A DNA stretch of 64,000 nucleotides from Paraburkholderia sacchari (lineage in GTDB: Bacteria > Pseudomonadota > Gammaproteobacteria > Burkholderiales > Burkholderiaceae). Below are positions 55,025 through 64,000 of the stretch, one piece after another. Position 1 is the stretch's first letter. Every line of letters begins with the position of its first letter. The notes below the pieces were generated by a model, which worked only from the letters and a program-made list of their open reading frames with translations, did no database searches and was not told the DNA's origin. A program made the position numbers and the translations under genes. The DNA is taken from positions 255,496 through 319,495 of the forward strand of contig NZ_JTDB02000008.1 in assembly GCF_000785435.2 (NCBI RefSeq), read 5' to 3'.

Positions 55025-55515
55025 GCGGCGTGCTGATGACGGACCGCTACCTCTCGCAGATGACCGAGAGCGATCTCGACGAGGTCGTGGTCATCGAAAA
55101 ATCCGCGTACGAATTCCCGTGGTCGCGTGGCAACTTCGAAGACTCGTTGCGCAACGGCTACTTTGGCGTGTGTATGCGCCATGTGACGGGAACGCTGATC
55201 GGCTATTGCGTGCTGATGCCGGTCGTCGACGAGATGCATCTGCTGAACCTGTGCGTCGCTCCACCGGCGCAGGGCCTGGGCGCGGGCCTTGCGTTGCTGC
55301 GCGAAGCCGTGCGCCTCGCGCGTGCGCAGCAGCTCGAAGGGTTATTGCTGGAAGTGCGGCCGTCGAATCATCGGGCGATCCGGCTCTACGAGCAGTTTGG
55401 CTTCGTCACCATCGGGCGGCGCAAGAATTACTATCCGGCTCGCCATCACACCCGTGAAGACGCAATCGTGATGCGTTTCTCTTTTGCAATGGAGGGCGCC
55501 GATGCCGCTCGATGA
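55021..55515 (+). CDS. rimI: ribosomal-protein-alanine N-acetyltransferase RimI
   Basis: This 164-residue GNAT acetylates the N-terminal alanine of ribosomal protein S18. Its core is LNLCVAPPAQGLGAGLALL for acetyl-CoA binding and LLEVRPSNHRAIRLYEQFGF for substrate and acetyl-group positioning. ATG 55021 overlaps the tsaB stop by four bases; an internal ATG (MTDRYLSQMTES) at 55036 is also possible. TsaB-RimI adjacency is conserved in many bacteria. Confidence 0.93.
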   Translation: MSGVLMTDRYLSQMTESDLDEVVVIEKSAYEFPWSRGNFEDSLRNGYFGVCMRHVTGTLIGYCVLMPVVDEMHLLNLCVAPPAQGLGAGLALLREAVRLARAQQLEGLLLEVRPSNHRAIRLYEQFGFVTIGRRKNYYPARHHTREDAIVMRFSFAMEGADAAR

Positions 55516-56500
55516 GACCGCCCTGGAGGAGCTCGGCCTCGCGCCGCGGTGGGTGCGCCGGGGCATGGCGGCGGCGCCGTCGTCCGCGGAATCGATGACG
55601 GCTGCCAGCGCAAGCCAGGCCGTGGCCGTGCAAGCCGGGCAGGCCGTGCCGGACGCAGCGCCGCGAACCGAGTCGACGCCGCAACCGGTTGCGCAGCGCG
55701 TAGCAACGCAAGCTTCGCAACAAGGCGCCGACGCCCAGGCGCCGGTTTCTCCGCAGCCGCCGTCCGACTTGGGCCGTGGCCGTGCAGCCGCCGAGCCAGT
55801 TCAGGTCGCCCAGACCGCGCAGGAAGAACCGCCGCCTCTGACCGAAGACGATTTCGCGTGGTTCGACGCCATGCCTGAGCCGTCGCTGCCGCATGATCTG
55901 GAGCCGGCTCCTGCTCCGCGCGAAGACATCGCGACGCTCGACTGGGATGAGCTCGCCGAACGCGTGGCTTCCTGCACACGTTGCCGTCTGTGCGAGAAGC
56001 GCACCAACACCGTGTTCGGCGTGGGCGATCGCTCTGCGGAGTGGATGCTGATCGGCGAGGCGCCGGGCGAAAACGAAGATCGTCTCGGCGAGCCGTTTGT
56101 CGGCCAGGCGGGCAAGCTGCTCGACAACATGCTGAAAGCGTTGTCGCTCGCGCGCGGCGAGAACGTGTACATCGCAAACGTCATCAAATGCCGCCCGCCG
56201 GGCAACCGCAATCCAGAGCCCGACGAGGTCGCGCGCTGCGAGCCGTATCTGCAACGCCAGGTGGCGCTCGTGAAGCCGAAGATCATCGTCGCCCTGGGGC
56301 GCTTCGCCGCGCAAAGCCTGCTGCGGACCGACGGCAGCATCGCCTCGCTGCGCGGGCGCGTGCACCAGTACGAGGGCGTGCCCGTGATCGTCTCGTATCA
56401 CCCCGCGTATCTGCTGCGCAGTCTGCACGACAAATCGAAGGCATGGGACGACCTGTGCCTCGCCCGTGACACCTGGCGCGCGGCAGGCGGCCAGCGATGA
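55502..56500 (+). CDS. uracil-DNA glycosylase, family 4 (Fe-S type)
   Basis: This 332-residue enzyme removes uracil from DNA. Residues 1-135 are a low-complexity Ala/Gln/Pro linker. The catalytic domain follows, with the Fe-S cysteines C158/C161 (plus C164 nearby; SCTRCRLCEKR), KCRPPGNRNPEPDEVARC, motif GEAPGENED at 185-193 and VSYHPAYLLR. ATG 55502 follows GGAGGGCG and overlaps the end of rimI by 14 bases, showing translational coupling. The extended N-terminus is unusual in length but common in Burkholderia orthologues as I recall. Confidence 0.9.
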   Translation: MPLDETALEELGLAPRWVRRGMAAAPSSAESMTAASASQAVAVQAGQAVPDAAPRTESTPQPVAQRVATQASQQGADAQAPVSPQPPSDLGRGRAAAEPVQVAQTAQEEPPPLTEDDFAWFDAMPEPSLPHDLEPAPAPREDIATLDWDELAERVASCTRCRLCEKRTNTVFGVGDRSAEWMLIGEAPGENEDRLGEPFVGQAGKLLDNMLKALSLARGENVYIANVIKCRPPGNRNPEPDEVARCEPYLQRQVALVKPKIIVALGRFAAQSLLRTDGSIASLRGRVHQYEGVPVIVSYHPAYLLRSLHDKSKAWDDLCLARDTWRAAGGQR

Positions 56501-57621
56501 CGATGAGGCGGCCCGCGGATGCCTCGTCGGGCGATCTGGCCGCCGCCGGCTCCAGTAAGCCGCTGCTCGATTCGCTCTACCAGGATCTCACCGATCCGGT
56601 CGTACGCGATCTCGCATGGCTGCTGTTCAGCGCCGATTTGTTGCGTGAGCAACCTCATGCGCCGCTTGCCGAGCTATGGGCGAGCGATGAGGAAGCGAAT
56701 GCCGCCGCTGCGTGGCTCATACAACTCGATCGCGATCCTGCCCGCCTGCATGCCTCGCTCGACGCCACGCGCCTCACGCGACTGGGCCGCTATGCCGAAA
56801 CGCTGCTCGGCTGGTTTCTCGCCCATGGACCGGCGCCCCGGCTAGTTGCGGCGAACGTCGCACTGCGGCGCGCTGGCCTCACGCTGGGCGAATGCGACTT
56901 CCTTGTGGAGACGCGCGACGGCCAACGGCTCCATTGGGAACTGGCGGTGAAGTGGTACATGCATTTGGGCGCGGCGGAGAACGGCACGCCGGGGCTCGCC
57001 GATTTCGTCGGGCCGAACCTGCGCGACCGCTTCGATTTGAAGCTCGCGCATTTGCGCGATCACCAACTGCGCTTGAGTGCGCGCGAAGAGTTCGCGTGGC
57101 TCGGTTATCCAGGTCCGTGGCTCGCGCAGATGTTCTGGAAGGGCTGGCTTTTTTATCGCGCGGGAAAGGGGGCGGGCGTGCCGCCGGGCGACCCGCCAGA
57201 ACTCGCTGAGCAGCATGGGCGCGGCTGGTGGGTCACGCAGGCGGATTGGGCCGATTTCGCGGATCGTGAAGGTGCGGATGGCTGGAGCGTGCTGCCGCGG
57301 CTCGCCTGGCTGGCGCCACGGCGTATCGGGGCGAGCGGTGGGCAATGCTTGCCGATGCCCCACGGGGAGATCGATCGGCAGAAGGGGGGCAGCGGCGCCA
57401 GGCACTATCGCGAGGTGCACGGCGATGCGCTCGCGGCTCGCGGAACCGTGGCCGCGCCAGTGCCGGGCGAAACGTTGCTCGCGGACCTTGCGCAAGTTCA
57501 CGAGCCCGTGATGGTCGCTGCCTTTGTGGCCGATGGCGCGGGCGGCTACGTCGAGCGCTCGCGCGGCTTCATCGTTCCGGACGACTGGCCGTCGCGCGCC
57601 CAGGCCTTTGCGCGCCCTTGA
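56497..57621 (+). CDS. DUF1853 family protein
   Basis: This 374-residue protein overlaps the preceding stop codon (ATGA) and matches DUF1853 by length and pattern: VRDLAWLLFSADLL, then RLTRLGRYAETLLGWFL and LGECDFLVETRDGQRLHWEL. The ELAVKWYMHLG block and D/E residues resemble PD-(D/E)XK-like nuclease folds, but I would not assign activity. It may be cotranscribed with tsaB, rimI and the glycosylase. It is convergent with thiD. Confidence 0.85.
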   Translation: MTMRRPADASSGDLAAAGSSKPLLDSLYQDLTDPVVRDLAWLLFSADLLREQPHAPLAELWASDEEANAAAAWLIQLDRDPARLHASLDATRLTRLGRYAETLLGWFLAHGPAPRLVAANVALRRAGLTLGECDFLVETRDGQRLHWELAVKWYMHLGAAENGTPGLADFVGPNLRDRFDLKLAHLRDHQLRLSAREEFAWLGYPGPWLAQMFWKGWLFYRAGKGAGVPPGDPPELAEQHGRGWWVTQADWADFADREGADGWSVLPRLAWLAPRRIGASGGQCLPMPHGEIDRQKGGSGARHYREVHGDALAARGTVAAPVPGETLLADLAQVHEPVMVAAFVADGAGGYVERSRGFIVPDDWPSRAQAFARP

Positions 57622-57664
57622 CGTCGACTACGACGTCACTCGCGGCAAGCGCGGCAAGCGGGAC

Positions 57665-58471
57665 TCACCACCAGCGCCAGAAGTGATGCACCGGGCCGAC
57701 GCCATGGCCCACGTCGAGCCGCTTGCTCGCTTCGAGCGCGCCGGTGAGATACGTCTTCGCCTGCGTGACGGCGTCCGCGAGCGTCGCATGCTGCGGCCAC
57801 AGCGCGGCAATCGCCGAGGAGAGCGTGCAGCCCGTGCCATGCGTGTTCGTCACCGGCACGCGCGGCCCGCCCAGACGCAACGTCCCGCCGGCTTCGATCA
57901 GCCAGTCGGGACTGTCGGGGCCGCCGAGATGGCCGCCTTTCATCAAAACGGCTTGCGCGCCGAGTGCGCGCAGCGCCTCGCCTTGTTCGACCATCGCGGC
58001 TTCGTCGGTTGCCGGCGCCACGCCGAGCAGCGCCGCGGCCTCAGGCAGATTCGGCGTGACGACGCCCGCGAGCGGCAGCAGTTCTTCGCGCAGCGCCGCC
58101 ACGGCCTCGGGCGCTAGCAGCGCGTGATTGCTCTTCGAAATCATCACCGTGTCGAGCACGATGCGCGGCGGCCGGTGGCGGCGCAGTGCATCGGCGACGG
58201 CACGCACGATCGATGCGTTGGCAAGCATGCCGATCTTCACGGCATCGATGCGGATGTCCTCGAACACGGCGTCGAGTTGCGCCGTGACGAAACCCGCATC
58301 GGGCGCGTGGATGGCGGTGACGCCGCGGGTGTTCTGCGCCGTGAGTGCGGTGATGACGCTCGCGCCATAGGCGCCGAGCGCGGAGAAAGCCTTGAGGTCG
58401 GCCTGGATGCCTGCGCCGCCGCCCGAGTCGGAGCCGGCGATCGTGAGGACATTGGAAATCGGTGAGGTCAT
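57665..58471 (-). CDS. thiD: hydroxymethylpyrimidine/phosphomethylpyrimidine kinase
   Basis: This 268-residue kinase phosphorylates HMP and HMP-P in thiamine synthesis. Ribokinase-like fold, with NVLTIAGSDSGGGAGIQADLKAFSALGAYGAS at the N-terminus and the C-terminal catalytic aspartate-containing TNTHGTGCTLSSAIAA. ATG 58471 is the conserved start. No other thi genes are in the window. Confidence 0.95.
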   Translation of the reverse strand: MTSPISNVLTIAGSDSGGGAGIQADLKAFSALGAYGASVITALTAQNTRGVTAIHAPDAGFVTAQLDAVFEDIRIDAVKIGMLANASIVRAVADALRRHRPPRIVLDTVMISKSNHALLAPEAVAALREELLPLAGVVTPNLPEAAALLGVAPATDEAAMVEQGEALRALGAQAVLMKGGHLGGPDSPDWLIEAGGTLRLGGPRVPVTNTHGTGCTLSSAIAALWPQHATLADAVTQAKTYLTGALEASKRLDVGHGVGPVHHFWRWW

Positions 58472-58532
58472 GGCAGCGTCGCTAATGCGTCGCGCGCCGG
58501 GCCCGCAGGCCACCGCCGCGCACACGCGGGAT

Positions 58533-59843
58533 TCAGTGGCGATGATTTTCGCCGATCAGCGCGACCGAGTCGAACGAGCGCTGATTGGCCTGGTGGCGGC
58601 GCATCACGAGCCACATCATCAGGCAGACGAAGGTGCCAAACAGCACGATCACGATGGTCACCGGCACGTCGAGCCAGACGAGTACGGCATAGAGGCACAG
58701 CATCACGAGCACTGAGAGGTTCTCGTTGAAGTTCTGCACGGCGATCGAGTGGCCGGCGGAGAGCAGTACGTGGCCGCGATGCTGGAGCAGCGCGTTCATC
58801 GGTACGACGAAGAAACCCGAGAGCCCGCCGACTACCATCAGGAAAATATAGGCGAACACGAGGTAACCCGGAATGCGCATATGGCCGATATGCAGGCCCC
58901 AGTGCGGCGGAAACAGGTTGCGCGTGTAAAACGCCATGAGCATGACGGCGAAGCCCATCATGATGCCCACCGGCAGCACCGAGAGCGACTTCTTGAGCGG
59001 CACGCGCGCGGCGGCGATCATCGCGCCGGCGGCGACGCCCACGGCCACCACGGCTTGCAGCACCGCGCTTTCCGAGAGCGACATGCCGAGCGACACTTCG
59101 GCCCATTTGAGCACGATGAATTGCAGCGTCGCGCCGGCGCCCCAGAACAGCGTTGTGACCGCGAGCGAAATCTGGCCGAGCTTGTCGCGCCAGAGGATGT
59201 TGAAGCACTCGGCGAAGTCGGTGATGAGGCGGATCGGTCCGTGCTGCTGGCGCGGATAGCGCGCGCCGGTGTCGGGAATGCGCAGATTGAAGAGTGCGGC
59301 GATTACGTAGATCACCATGATCACGAGCATCGCGGCTTCGGCGGGGGTGTTGATCGAGGCGGGCGTGTGGCGAAGGATGTGGGCGGCGATGTGCGGGCTG
59401 ATCAGCGCGCCGCCAAGCACCGTGCCGAGGATGATCGAACCGACCGTGGTGCCTTCGATCCAGCCATTGGCGGCCACGAGGCGCTCAGGCGGCAGCAGTT
59501 CCGTGAGAATTCCGTATTTGGCCGGCGAATAGGCCGCCGCGCCGAAGCCAACCACGCCATAGGCGAATAGCGGATGCGTGCCCGCTAGCATGATGGCGCA
59601 GCCCACGACCTTGATCGTGTTCGTAATGAACATGACCTGGCCTTTGGGGCGGGAATCGGCAAAGGCGCCGACGAATGCGGCAAGAACAACGTAGGACAGG
59701 ACGAAGAACAGCTTGAGCAGCGGCGTCATCCAGTTCGGGGCGTGGAGGTCTTTCAGCAGTGCAATTGCAGCGATGAGGAGCGCATTGTCGGCCAACGACG
59801 AAAAAAACTGCGCGGCCATGATGGTGTAAAAGCCTTTTTTCAT
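58533..59843 (-). CDS. lplT: lysophospholipid transporter LplT (paralogue 2)
   Basis: This 436-residue MFS protein is clearly related to the 13056-14405 protein, with the same KKGFYTI.AAQF.SSLADNALLIAA-type start and GFGAAAYSPAKYGIL block. It has about 12 membrane segments and would import lysophospholipids. It is divergent from alr, with 219 bp between starts, the usual Burkholderia layout, so it may be the ancestral lplT locus. Confidence 0.92.
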   Translation of the reverse strand: MKKGFYTIMAAQFFSSLADNALLIAAIALLKDLHAPNWMTPLLKLFFVLSYVVLAAFVGAFADSRPKGQVMFITNTIKVVGCAIMLAGTHPLFAYGVVGFGAAAYSPAKYGILTELLPPERLVAANGWIEGTTVGSIILGTVLGGALISPHIAAHILRHTPASINTPAEAAMLVIMVIYVIAALFNLRIPDTGARYPRQQHGPIRLITDFAECFNILWRDKLGQISLAVTTLFWGAGATLQFIVLKWAEVSLGMSLSESAVLQAVVAVGVAAGAMIAAARVPLKKSLSVLPVGIMMGFAVMLMAFYTRNLFPPHWGLHIGHMRIPGYLVFAYIFLMVVGGLSGFFVVPMNALLQHRGHVLLSAGHSIAVQNFNENLSVLVMLCLYAVLVWLDVPVTIVIVLFGTFVCLMMWLVMRRHQANQRSFDSVALIGENHRH

Positions 59844-60062
59844 CTGATGCGATGCTTTCCTCGCTGCGGTCCGTCCGCCCCGGACGGGTGGGAGGCATCC
59901 GGGCTTTATTACGTTCGAAATGGGTTGTGCGCAGGGCTTTATATCATGAAAATAGTGTGGTTCGGACTAGCACATTCCTTGACCGCCTGTCAGACGGGCT
60001 TGGCGGGTGCTGAAAACACCCTGTAAGCTCCTGATTCAAAAGCGTCTTTGCGAAAAAATCCC

Positions 60063-61133
60063 ATGCCTCGCCCCCTTTCCGCCACGATTCACACCGCTGC
60101 TCTCGCCAATAATCTCGCCGTCGTCCGCAAATATGCGCCGCAGTCGAAAATCTGGGCCGTGGTCAAGGCCAATGCCTACGGCCACGGGCTGGCGCGCGCC
60201 TTTCCCGGCCTGCGCGCGACCGACGGTTTTGGCCTGCTCGACCTCGAAGAAGCGGTGAAGTTGCGCGAACTGGGCTGGGCCGGGCCGATCCTGCTGCTGG
60301 AGGGCTTCTTCCGGCCGACCGACATCGACGTCATCGATCGCTACAGCCTCACCACCGTGATCCATTGCGACGAGCAGATGCGCATGCTCGAAATGGCGCG
60401 CCTGTCCAAGCCGCTCAACGTTCAGCTCAAGATGAACAGCGGCATGAACCGGCTCGGCTACACGCCGGAGAAATACCGCGCGGCGTGGGAGCGCGCGCGC
60501 GCCTGCCCCGGCATCGGCCAGATCACGTTGATGACGCACTTTTCTGACGCCGACACGCCGCGCGGCATCGGCGAGCAGATGGCGGCGTTCGAGCGCGGCG
60601 CGCAAGGCATCGCGGGCACGCGCAGCCTTGCGAACTCGGCGGCCACGCTCTGGCATCCCGAATCGCATTTTGACTGGGTGCGCCCCGGCATCATTCTGTA
60701 TGGCGCGTCGCCTTCGGGCGTGGCCTCGGCGCTCGACGGCGTCGGTTTGCAGCCGGCCATGACGCTTGCCTCGGAAATCATCGCCACGCAGACCATCGCC
60801 GAAGGCCAGAGCGTCGGCTATGGTTCGATCTTCACGGCGCGTCAGCCGATGCGCATCGGCGTGGTGGCCTGCGGCTACGCGGACGGCTATCCGCGCGTCG
60901 CGCCCGAAGGCACGCCCGTGATCGTCGACGGCGTGCGCACGCGCGTGGTCGGGCGTATCTCCATGGACATGCTCACGGTCGATCTCACGCCGGTGCAGGG
61001 CGCGGGCGTGGGCGCGCGCGTCGAGCTGTGGGGCGCGAATCTGCCGATCGACGATGTCGCGCAAGCGTGCGGCACGATCGGCTACGAGCTGATGTGCGCG
61101 GTCGCGCCGCGTGTGCCGGTTCGCGCGGAATAA
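60063..61133 (+). CDS. alr: alanine racemase
   Basis: This 356-residue PLP enzyme makes D-alanine for peptidoglycan. The PLP lysine is K35 in AVVKANAYGHG and the catalytic tyrosine is in VGYGSIF near residue 255. The beta-domain GYADGYPR motif and ISMDMLTVDLT loop are present. ATG 60063 is the start. radA follows 9 bp later, so the two are likely cotranscribed. Confidence 0.96.
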   Translation: MPRPLSATIHTAALANNLAVVRKYAPQSKIWAVVKANAYGHGLARAFPGLRATDGFGLLDLEEAVKLRELGWAGPILLLEGFFRPTDIDVIDRYSLTTVIHCDEQMRMLEMARLSKPLNVQLKMNSGMNRLGYTPEKYRAAWERARACPGIGQITLMTHFSDADTPRGIGEQMAAFERGAQGIAGTRSLANSAATLWHPESHFDWVRPGIILYGASPSGVASALDGVGLQPAMTLASEIIATQTIAEGQSVGYGSIFTARQPMRIGVVACGYADGYPRVAPEGTPVIVDGVRTRVVGRISMDMLTVDLTPVQGAGVGARVELWGANLPIDDVAQACGTIGYELMCAVAPRVPVRAE

Positions 61134-61142
61134 CTGAACACC

Positions 61143-62531
61143 ATGGCAAAAAGCATGGCGAAGGCGAAGACGCTCTATATCTGCACCGAATGCGGCGGAC
61201 AGGCGCCGAAATGGCAAGGACAGTGCCCCGCGTGCGGCACGTGGAACACCCTGGTGGAAAGCGTTGCGGAGCCGGCCGGCAATCACCGCTTTCAGGCGCT
61301 GGCGAAGAGCGCGCCGGTTCGGCGTCTGGCCGATATCGAGGCGTCCGACGTGCCGCGTTTCACCACCGGTGTCGGCGAGTTCGACCGCGTGCTGGGTGGC
61401 GGGCTGGTGGCGGGCGGGGTGGTGCTGATCGGCGGCGATCCGGGCATCGGCAAGTCCACGCTGCTGTTGCAGTCGCTCGCGCAGATCGCGGCCGAGCGGC
61501 GCGCGCTCTACGTGAGTGGCGAAGAGTCGGCGGCGCAGATTGCGTTGCGCGCGCAACGGCTTGCCTTGCTCGATCCGGGTTCGAAGGCGAGCGAGCTGCA
61601 ATTGCTCGCCGAGATCCAGCTCGAAAAAATCCAGGCGACCATCGAGGCCGAAAAGCCCGACGTCGCCGTGATCGACTCCATCCAGACGATCTATTCGGAG
61701 GCGCTCACGTCGGCGCCCGGGTCCGTTGCGCAGGTGCGGGAGTGCGCCGCGCAACTCACGCGCATCGCCAAGCAGTCGGGCACGGCCATCATCATGGTTG
61801 GCCACGTGACGAAGGAGGGCAACCTCGCGGGCCCGCGCGTGCTGGAGCACATCGTCGATACGGTGCTGTACTTCGAGGGCGACACGCATTCATCGTTCCG
61901 GCTCGTGCGCGCGTTCAAGAACCGCTTTGGCGCGGTCAACGAGCTTGGCGTGTTCGCGATGACCGAGCGCGGGCTGCGCGGCGTGGCCAATCCGTCGGCG
62001 CTGTTTCTCTCGCAGCACGAGCAAAGCGTGCCGGGCTCCTGCGTGCTGGTGACCCAGGAGGGCTCACGGCCGCTGCTCGTGGAGGTGCAGGCGCTCGTCG
62101 ATACGGCGCAGGTGCCCAATCCGCGCCGCCTCGCGGTGGGGCTGGAGCAGAACCGCCTCGCGCTGCTGCTGGCGGTGCTGCATCGCCATGCCGGCATCGG
62201 CTGCTTCGATCAGGACGTATTCCTGAACGCGGTGGGCGGCGTGAAGATCACCGAACCGGCCGCCGACCTCGCCGTGCTGCTTTCCATCCACTCGTCGATG
62301 CGTAACAAGGCGTTGCCAAAGGGCCTGATCGTTTTCGGCGAAGTGGGGCTCGCCGGGGAGATCCGGCCCTCGCCGCGCGGGCAGGATCGCTTGAAGGAAG
62401 CCGCCAAGCTCGGCTTCACCTGCGCGCTGATTCCGCGCGCCAATGCGCCGAAACAGCCGATCGAGGGATTGAACGTCATCGCCGTCGAGCGCATCGAGGA
62501 AGCCATCGACCGCGTGCGCGAACTGGAGTAG
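61143..62531 (+). CDS. radA: DNA repair protein RadA (Sms)
   Basis: This 462-residue RecA-like branch-migration helicase has a zinc finger at C14-x2-C17 and C28-x2-C31. Walker A is GGDPGIGKST near residue 100, the KNRFG motif is near 258 and a Lon-like C-terminal domain follows. It processes recombination intermediates. It follows alr by nine bases. The start MAKSMAKAKT is supported by its spacing. Confidence 0.97.
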   Translation: MAKSMAKAKTLYICTECGGQAPKWQGQCPACGTWNTLVESVAEPAGNHRFQALAKSAPVRRLADIEASDVPRFTTGVGEFDRVLGGGLVAGGVVLIGGDPGIGKSTLLLQSLAQIAAERRALYVSGEESAAQIALRAQRLALLDPGSKASELQLLAEIQLEKIQATIEAEKPDVAVIDSIQTIYSEALTSAPGSVAQVRECAAQLTRIAKQSGTAIIMVGHVTKEGNLAGPRVLEHIVDTVLYFEGDTHSSFRLVRAFKNRFGAVNELGVFAMTERGLRGVANPSALFLSQHEQSVPGSCVLVTQEGSRPLLVEVQALVDTAQVPNPRRLAVGLEQNRLALLLAVLHRHAGIGCFDQDVFLNAVGGVKITEPAADLAVLLSIHSSMRNKALPKGLIVFGEVGLAGEIRPSPRGQDRLKEAAKLGFTCALIPRANAPKQPIEGLNVIAVERIEEAIDRVRELE

Positions 62532-62663
62532 GCGCGGTGCGACAATGCGGTCTGTCGCGTAATGATTGGTAACAACCCTGGTACGTACTGTAACCCTTTC
62601 GTTTCGCGATTTCCCTATCCTTGCCCGGATGCTCAACCCGCATCCAGCGGAAAGGATAGCGAC

Positions 62664-62933
62664 TTGAAACATACAGAATCGTCTTTCGGCATCGGCGGCA
62701 GCTCGATCGTCGTGCGCGGCTGCCGGGTCTCCGAGCCGCTCTTGCAGCCTTGGGGCAGCAGCTGCCGCATCGTCGAGTGGATCGACAGCGACGGCCGCAT
62801 TTCGCGTCAGGTGGTGGCCGGCAACGTGACCGCCGCTCAGGTGCGCAGCACCATTGCGCATCATGTAGAAGGCCGCAAGCACGTGCTTTATGACGACGAA
62901 CGCTCGCCGCGTCAGACTTTGCCGCGCCGTTAG
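62664..62933 (+). CDS. DUF2866-like small protein
   Basis: This 89-residue protein starts at TTG 62664, which has AAAGGA seven bases upstream, a better choice than longer in-frame starts. The centre reads RGCRVSEPLLQPWGSSCRIVEW, a pattern I associate with the DUF2866 proteins of Burkholderia. Function is unknown. It lies 132 bp after radA and ends before a large hairpin. Confidence 0.75.
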   Translation: MKHTESSFGIGGSSIVVRGCRVSEPLLQPWGSSCRIVEWIDSDGRISRQVVAGNVTAAQVRSTIAHHVEGRKHVLYDDERSPRQTLPRR

Positions 62934-62990
62934 GTCGGAGCCTTCAGCTCACCTCAGCTCCGCTTCGTTCAATCTTTCTCAATCGTTGTG

Positions 62991-63044
62991 AAAATGGGTG
63001 CTTGATACTCCGCTTCGGAGTTGTCTGGCGCCCATTTTCGTTTG
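62991..63044. terminator. large terminator-like hairpin, DUF2866/CoA-transferase boundary
   Basis: AAAATGGGTGC and GCGCCCATTTT pair around an interior that contains its own ACTCC/GGAGT hairpin. It ends in TTTCG and lies between convergent genes, so it may act on both strands. Confidence 0.6.
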
Positions 63045-63056
63045 CGACTTCTTCGC

Positions 63057-64000
63057 TCAACCCCAGGGGCCATAGTTGAACGGTTTCTTGCTGGGTGGCT
63101 GGCCGGCTGGCGAGGAGTTGCTCCCGGCCTCCGCGGCGAGCCCGGCCGAGCCCGGGCTGGTTGCGCGGCGCGCGGCGGTTTCGCGTTGGGCAGCGTCGTC
63201 CTCGAGCAGGGCCTGCAGCACCTCGGGGTTGAACAGCGGGTGATTGGCTGCCTCGCCGGGCGTGAGGACGGGGGAGACGCAACAATCGATCAACTCGAGC
63301 CGGTCGATCCACGTTTGCAGCGTTTCGCCCGCGATGAGCGCAGCCAGCTCGCGCGTGAGCGCCGCCGCGTCCGACCCGCCTGGCGTCTGGCCGAGGCTCC
63401 AGTGCCGTTGAGCCCAGTCCTCGCGGCCAATGGCCGTGCACAGCGTCTGCCAGAACTTCAGTTCGAGTGCGCCCACGGCGAGCCAGCGCTCGTCCAGCGT
63501 GCGGTACACGTTGTAGCAGGGCACGCCGCCATTGAGCAGGCCGCCGCCGGGCTGGAGCGCCGCCGCGTCGTCGTTGGCGAGGGCGACGTGAGCCATCACG
63601 TTGTGGGCATGCGCCTGATGCGCCATCGAAACATCGACGAAGCGGCCTTCGCCGCCACGCGCCACGTGCCAGAGCGCGGCGAGGATCTGCGCGAGCGCGG
63701 CCTGCGCGCCGCCGAGCAGGTCGGCGATCTGGAAGTTCGGCAGCACGGGCTCGCCTTCGCGCGTGGAGATCTGGTCGAGCACGCCGGCGTACGCTATGTA
63801 GTTCAGATCGTGGCCGGCCCGGTCGGAAAACGGCCCCTGCGCGCCATAGCCGCTGATCGCGCAGTAGACGAGCTTGGGATTGTTCGCGCGCAAGGTTTCG
63901 TAGCCGAGGCCGAGCCGCTCCATCACACCGGGGCGGAAGCTCTCCACGAGCACATCGGCATCGCGCGCGAGCGCGAGCAGCACAGCGCGGCCGCCTTCGG
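63057..64000 (-). CDS. CaiB/BaiF family CoA-transferase, 5' part beyond the window
   Basis: This is the C-terminal ~314 residues of a family III CoA-transferase; the start lies past 64000. Typical class blocks are LVYCAISGYGAQGPFSDRAGHDLNY and FVDVSMAHQAHAHN, though the catalytic aspartate segment upstream is cut off. The family moves CoA between organic acids; the substrate is not clear. The C-terminal end reads FNYGPWG. The reading frame at 64000 is open and continues. Confidence 0.88.
   Translation of the reverse strand, partial: EGGRAVLLALARDADVLVESFRPGVMERLGLGYETLRANNPKLVYCAISGYGAQGPFSDRAGHDLNYIAYAGVLDQISTREGEPVLPNFQIADLLGGAQAALAQILAALWHVARGGEGRFVDVSMAHQAHAHNVMAHVALANDDAAALQPGGGLLNGGVPCYNVYRTLDERWLAVGALELKFWQTLCTAIGREDWAQRHWSLGQTPGGSDAAALTRELAALIAGETLQTWIDRLELIDCCVSPVLTPGEAANHPLFNPEVLQALLEDDAAQRETAARRATSPGSAGLAAEAGSNSSPAGQPPSKKPFNYGPWG

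Overview
The window is about 64 kb of a high-GC chromosome whose gene set and order (lysC followed by tRNA-Ser, accA-tilS, lplT divergent from alr-radA, separate aceA and aceB, a DUF2866 protein) point to a member of the Burkholderiaceae, most likely Paraburkholderia, Caballeronia or Burkholderia. That placement rests on recalled family knowledge; no search was run. Nearly all of it is core chromosome. One short accessory segment lies at about 27.8-31.0 kb.

Layout. 0-14.4 kb: tex, a secreted coiled-coil protein, a DUF465 protein, a DinG/YoaA helicase, an alanine-rich lipoprotein, a JmjC ribosomal oxygenase divergent from a SlyD-like isomerase, a protein resembling a degenerate metallophosphoesterase, mutS and a first LplT-type transporter. 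14.5-27.5 kb: suhB, trmJ, cysE, lpxH, two cyclophilins (cytoplasmic and exported), a TPR protein, cysS, a base-excision glycosylase, accA, tilS and lysC. 27.6-31.0 kb: tRNA-Ser with a clear promoter, then a decayed island holding a gene broken by an in-frame TGA, a candidate toxin/immunity pair and a tyrosine integrase pseudogene. 31.1-39.1 kb: a small secreted protein, fabI, the yejABEF peptide importer and an NlpC/P60 hydrolase. 39.2-44.9 kb: a patatin-like lipoprotein, gltX, a seven-gene tRNA array (Ala, then three Glu-Asp pairs, the last two pairs a near-perfect 301-bp tandem duplication), a GNAT and an AraC regulator. 45.1-51.3 kb: a gamma-glutamylcyclotransferase-like protein and the glyoxylate shunt genes aceB and aceA, separated by a haloacid dehalogenase, a LysR regulator and a universal stress protein. 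51.6-64 kb: rhlE, an acyl-CoA-binding protein, the overlapping tsaB-rimI-udg-DUF1853 run, thiD, a second LplT paralogue, alr, radA, a DUF2866 protein and the 3' part of a CaiB/BaiF CoA-transferase.

How the genes work together. Several sets share a theme: translation and tRNA function (cysS, gltX, tilS, trmJ, tsaB, rimI, nine tRNA genes counting pairs individually as one Ser and seven in the array, roxA), DNA repair (mutS, glycosylase, uracil-DNA glycosylase, radA, dinG-like), envelope and lipid biogenesis (accA, fabI, lpxH, two lplT, alr, patatin, NlpC/P60) and carbon assimilation from C2 units (aceA, aceB). The most unusual content is the small island after tRNA-Ser and the symmetrical operator-like sequences upstream of aceA. 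Total tRNA genes seen: eight (one Ser, one Ala, three Glu, three Asp).
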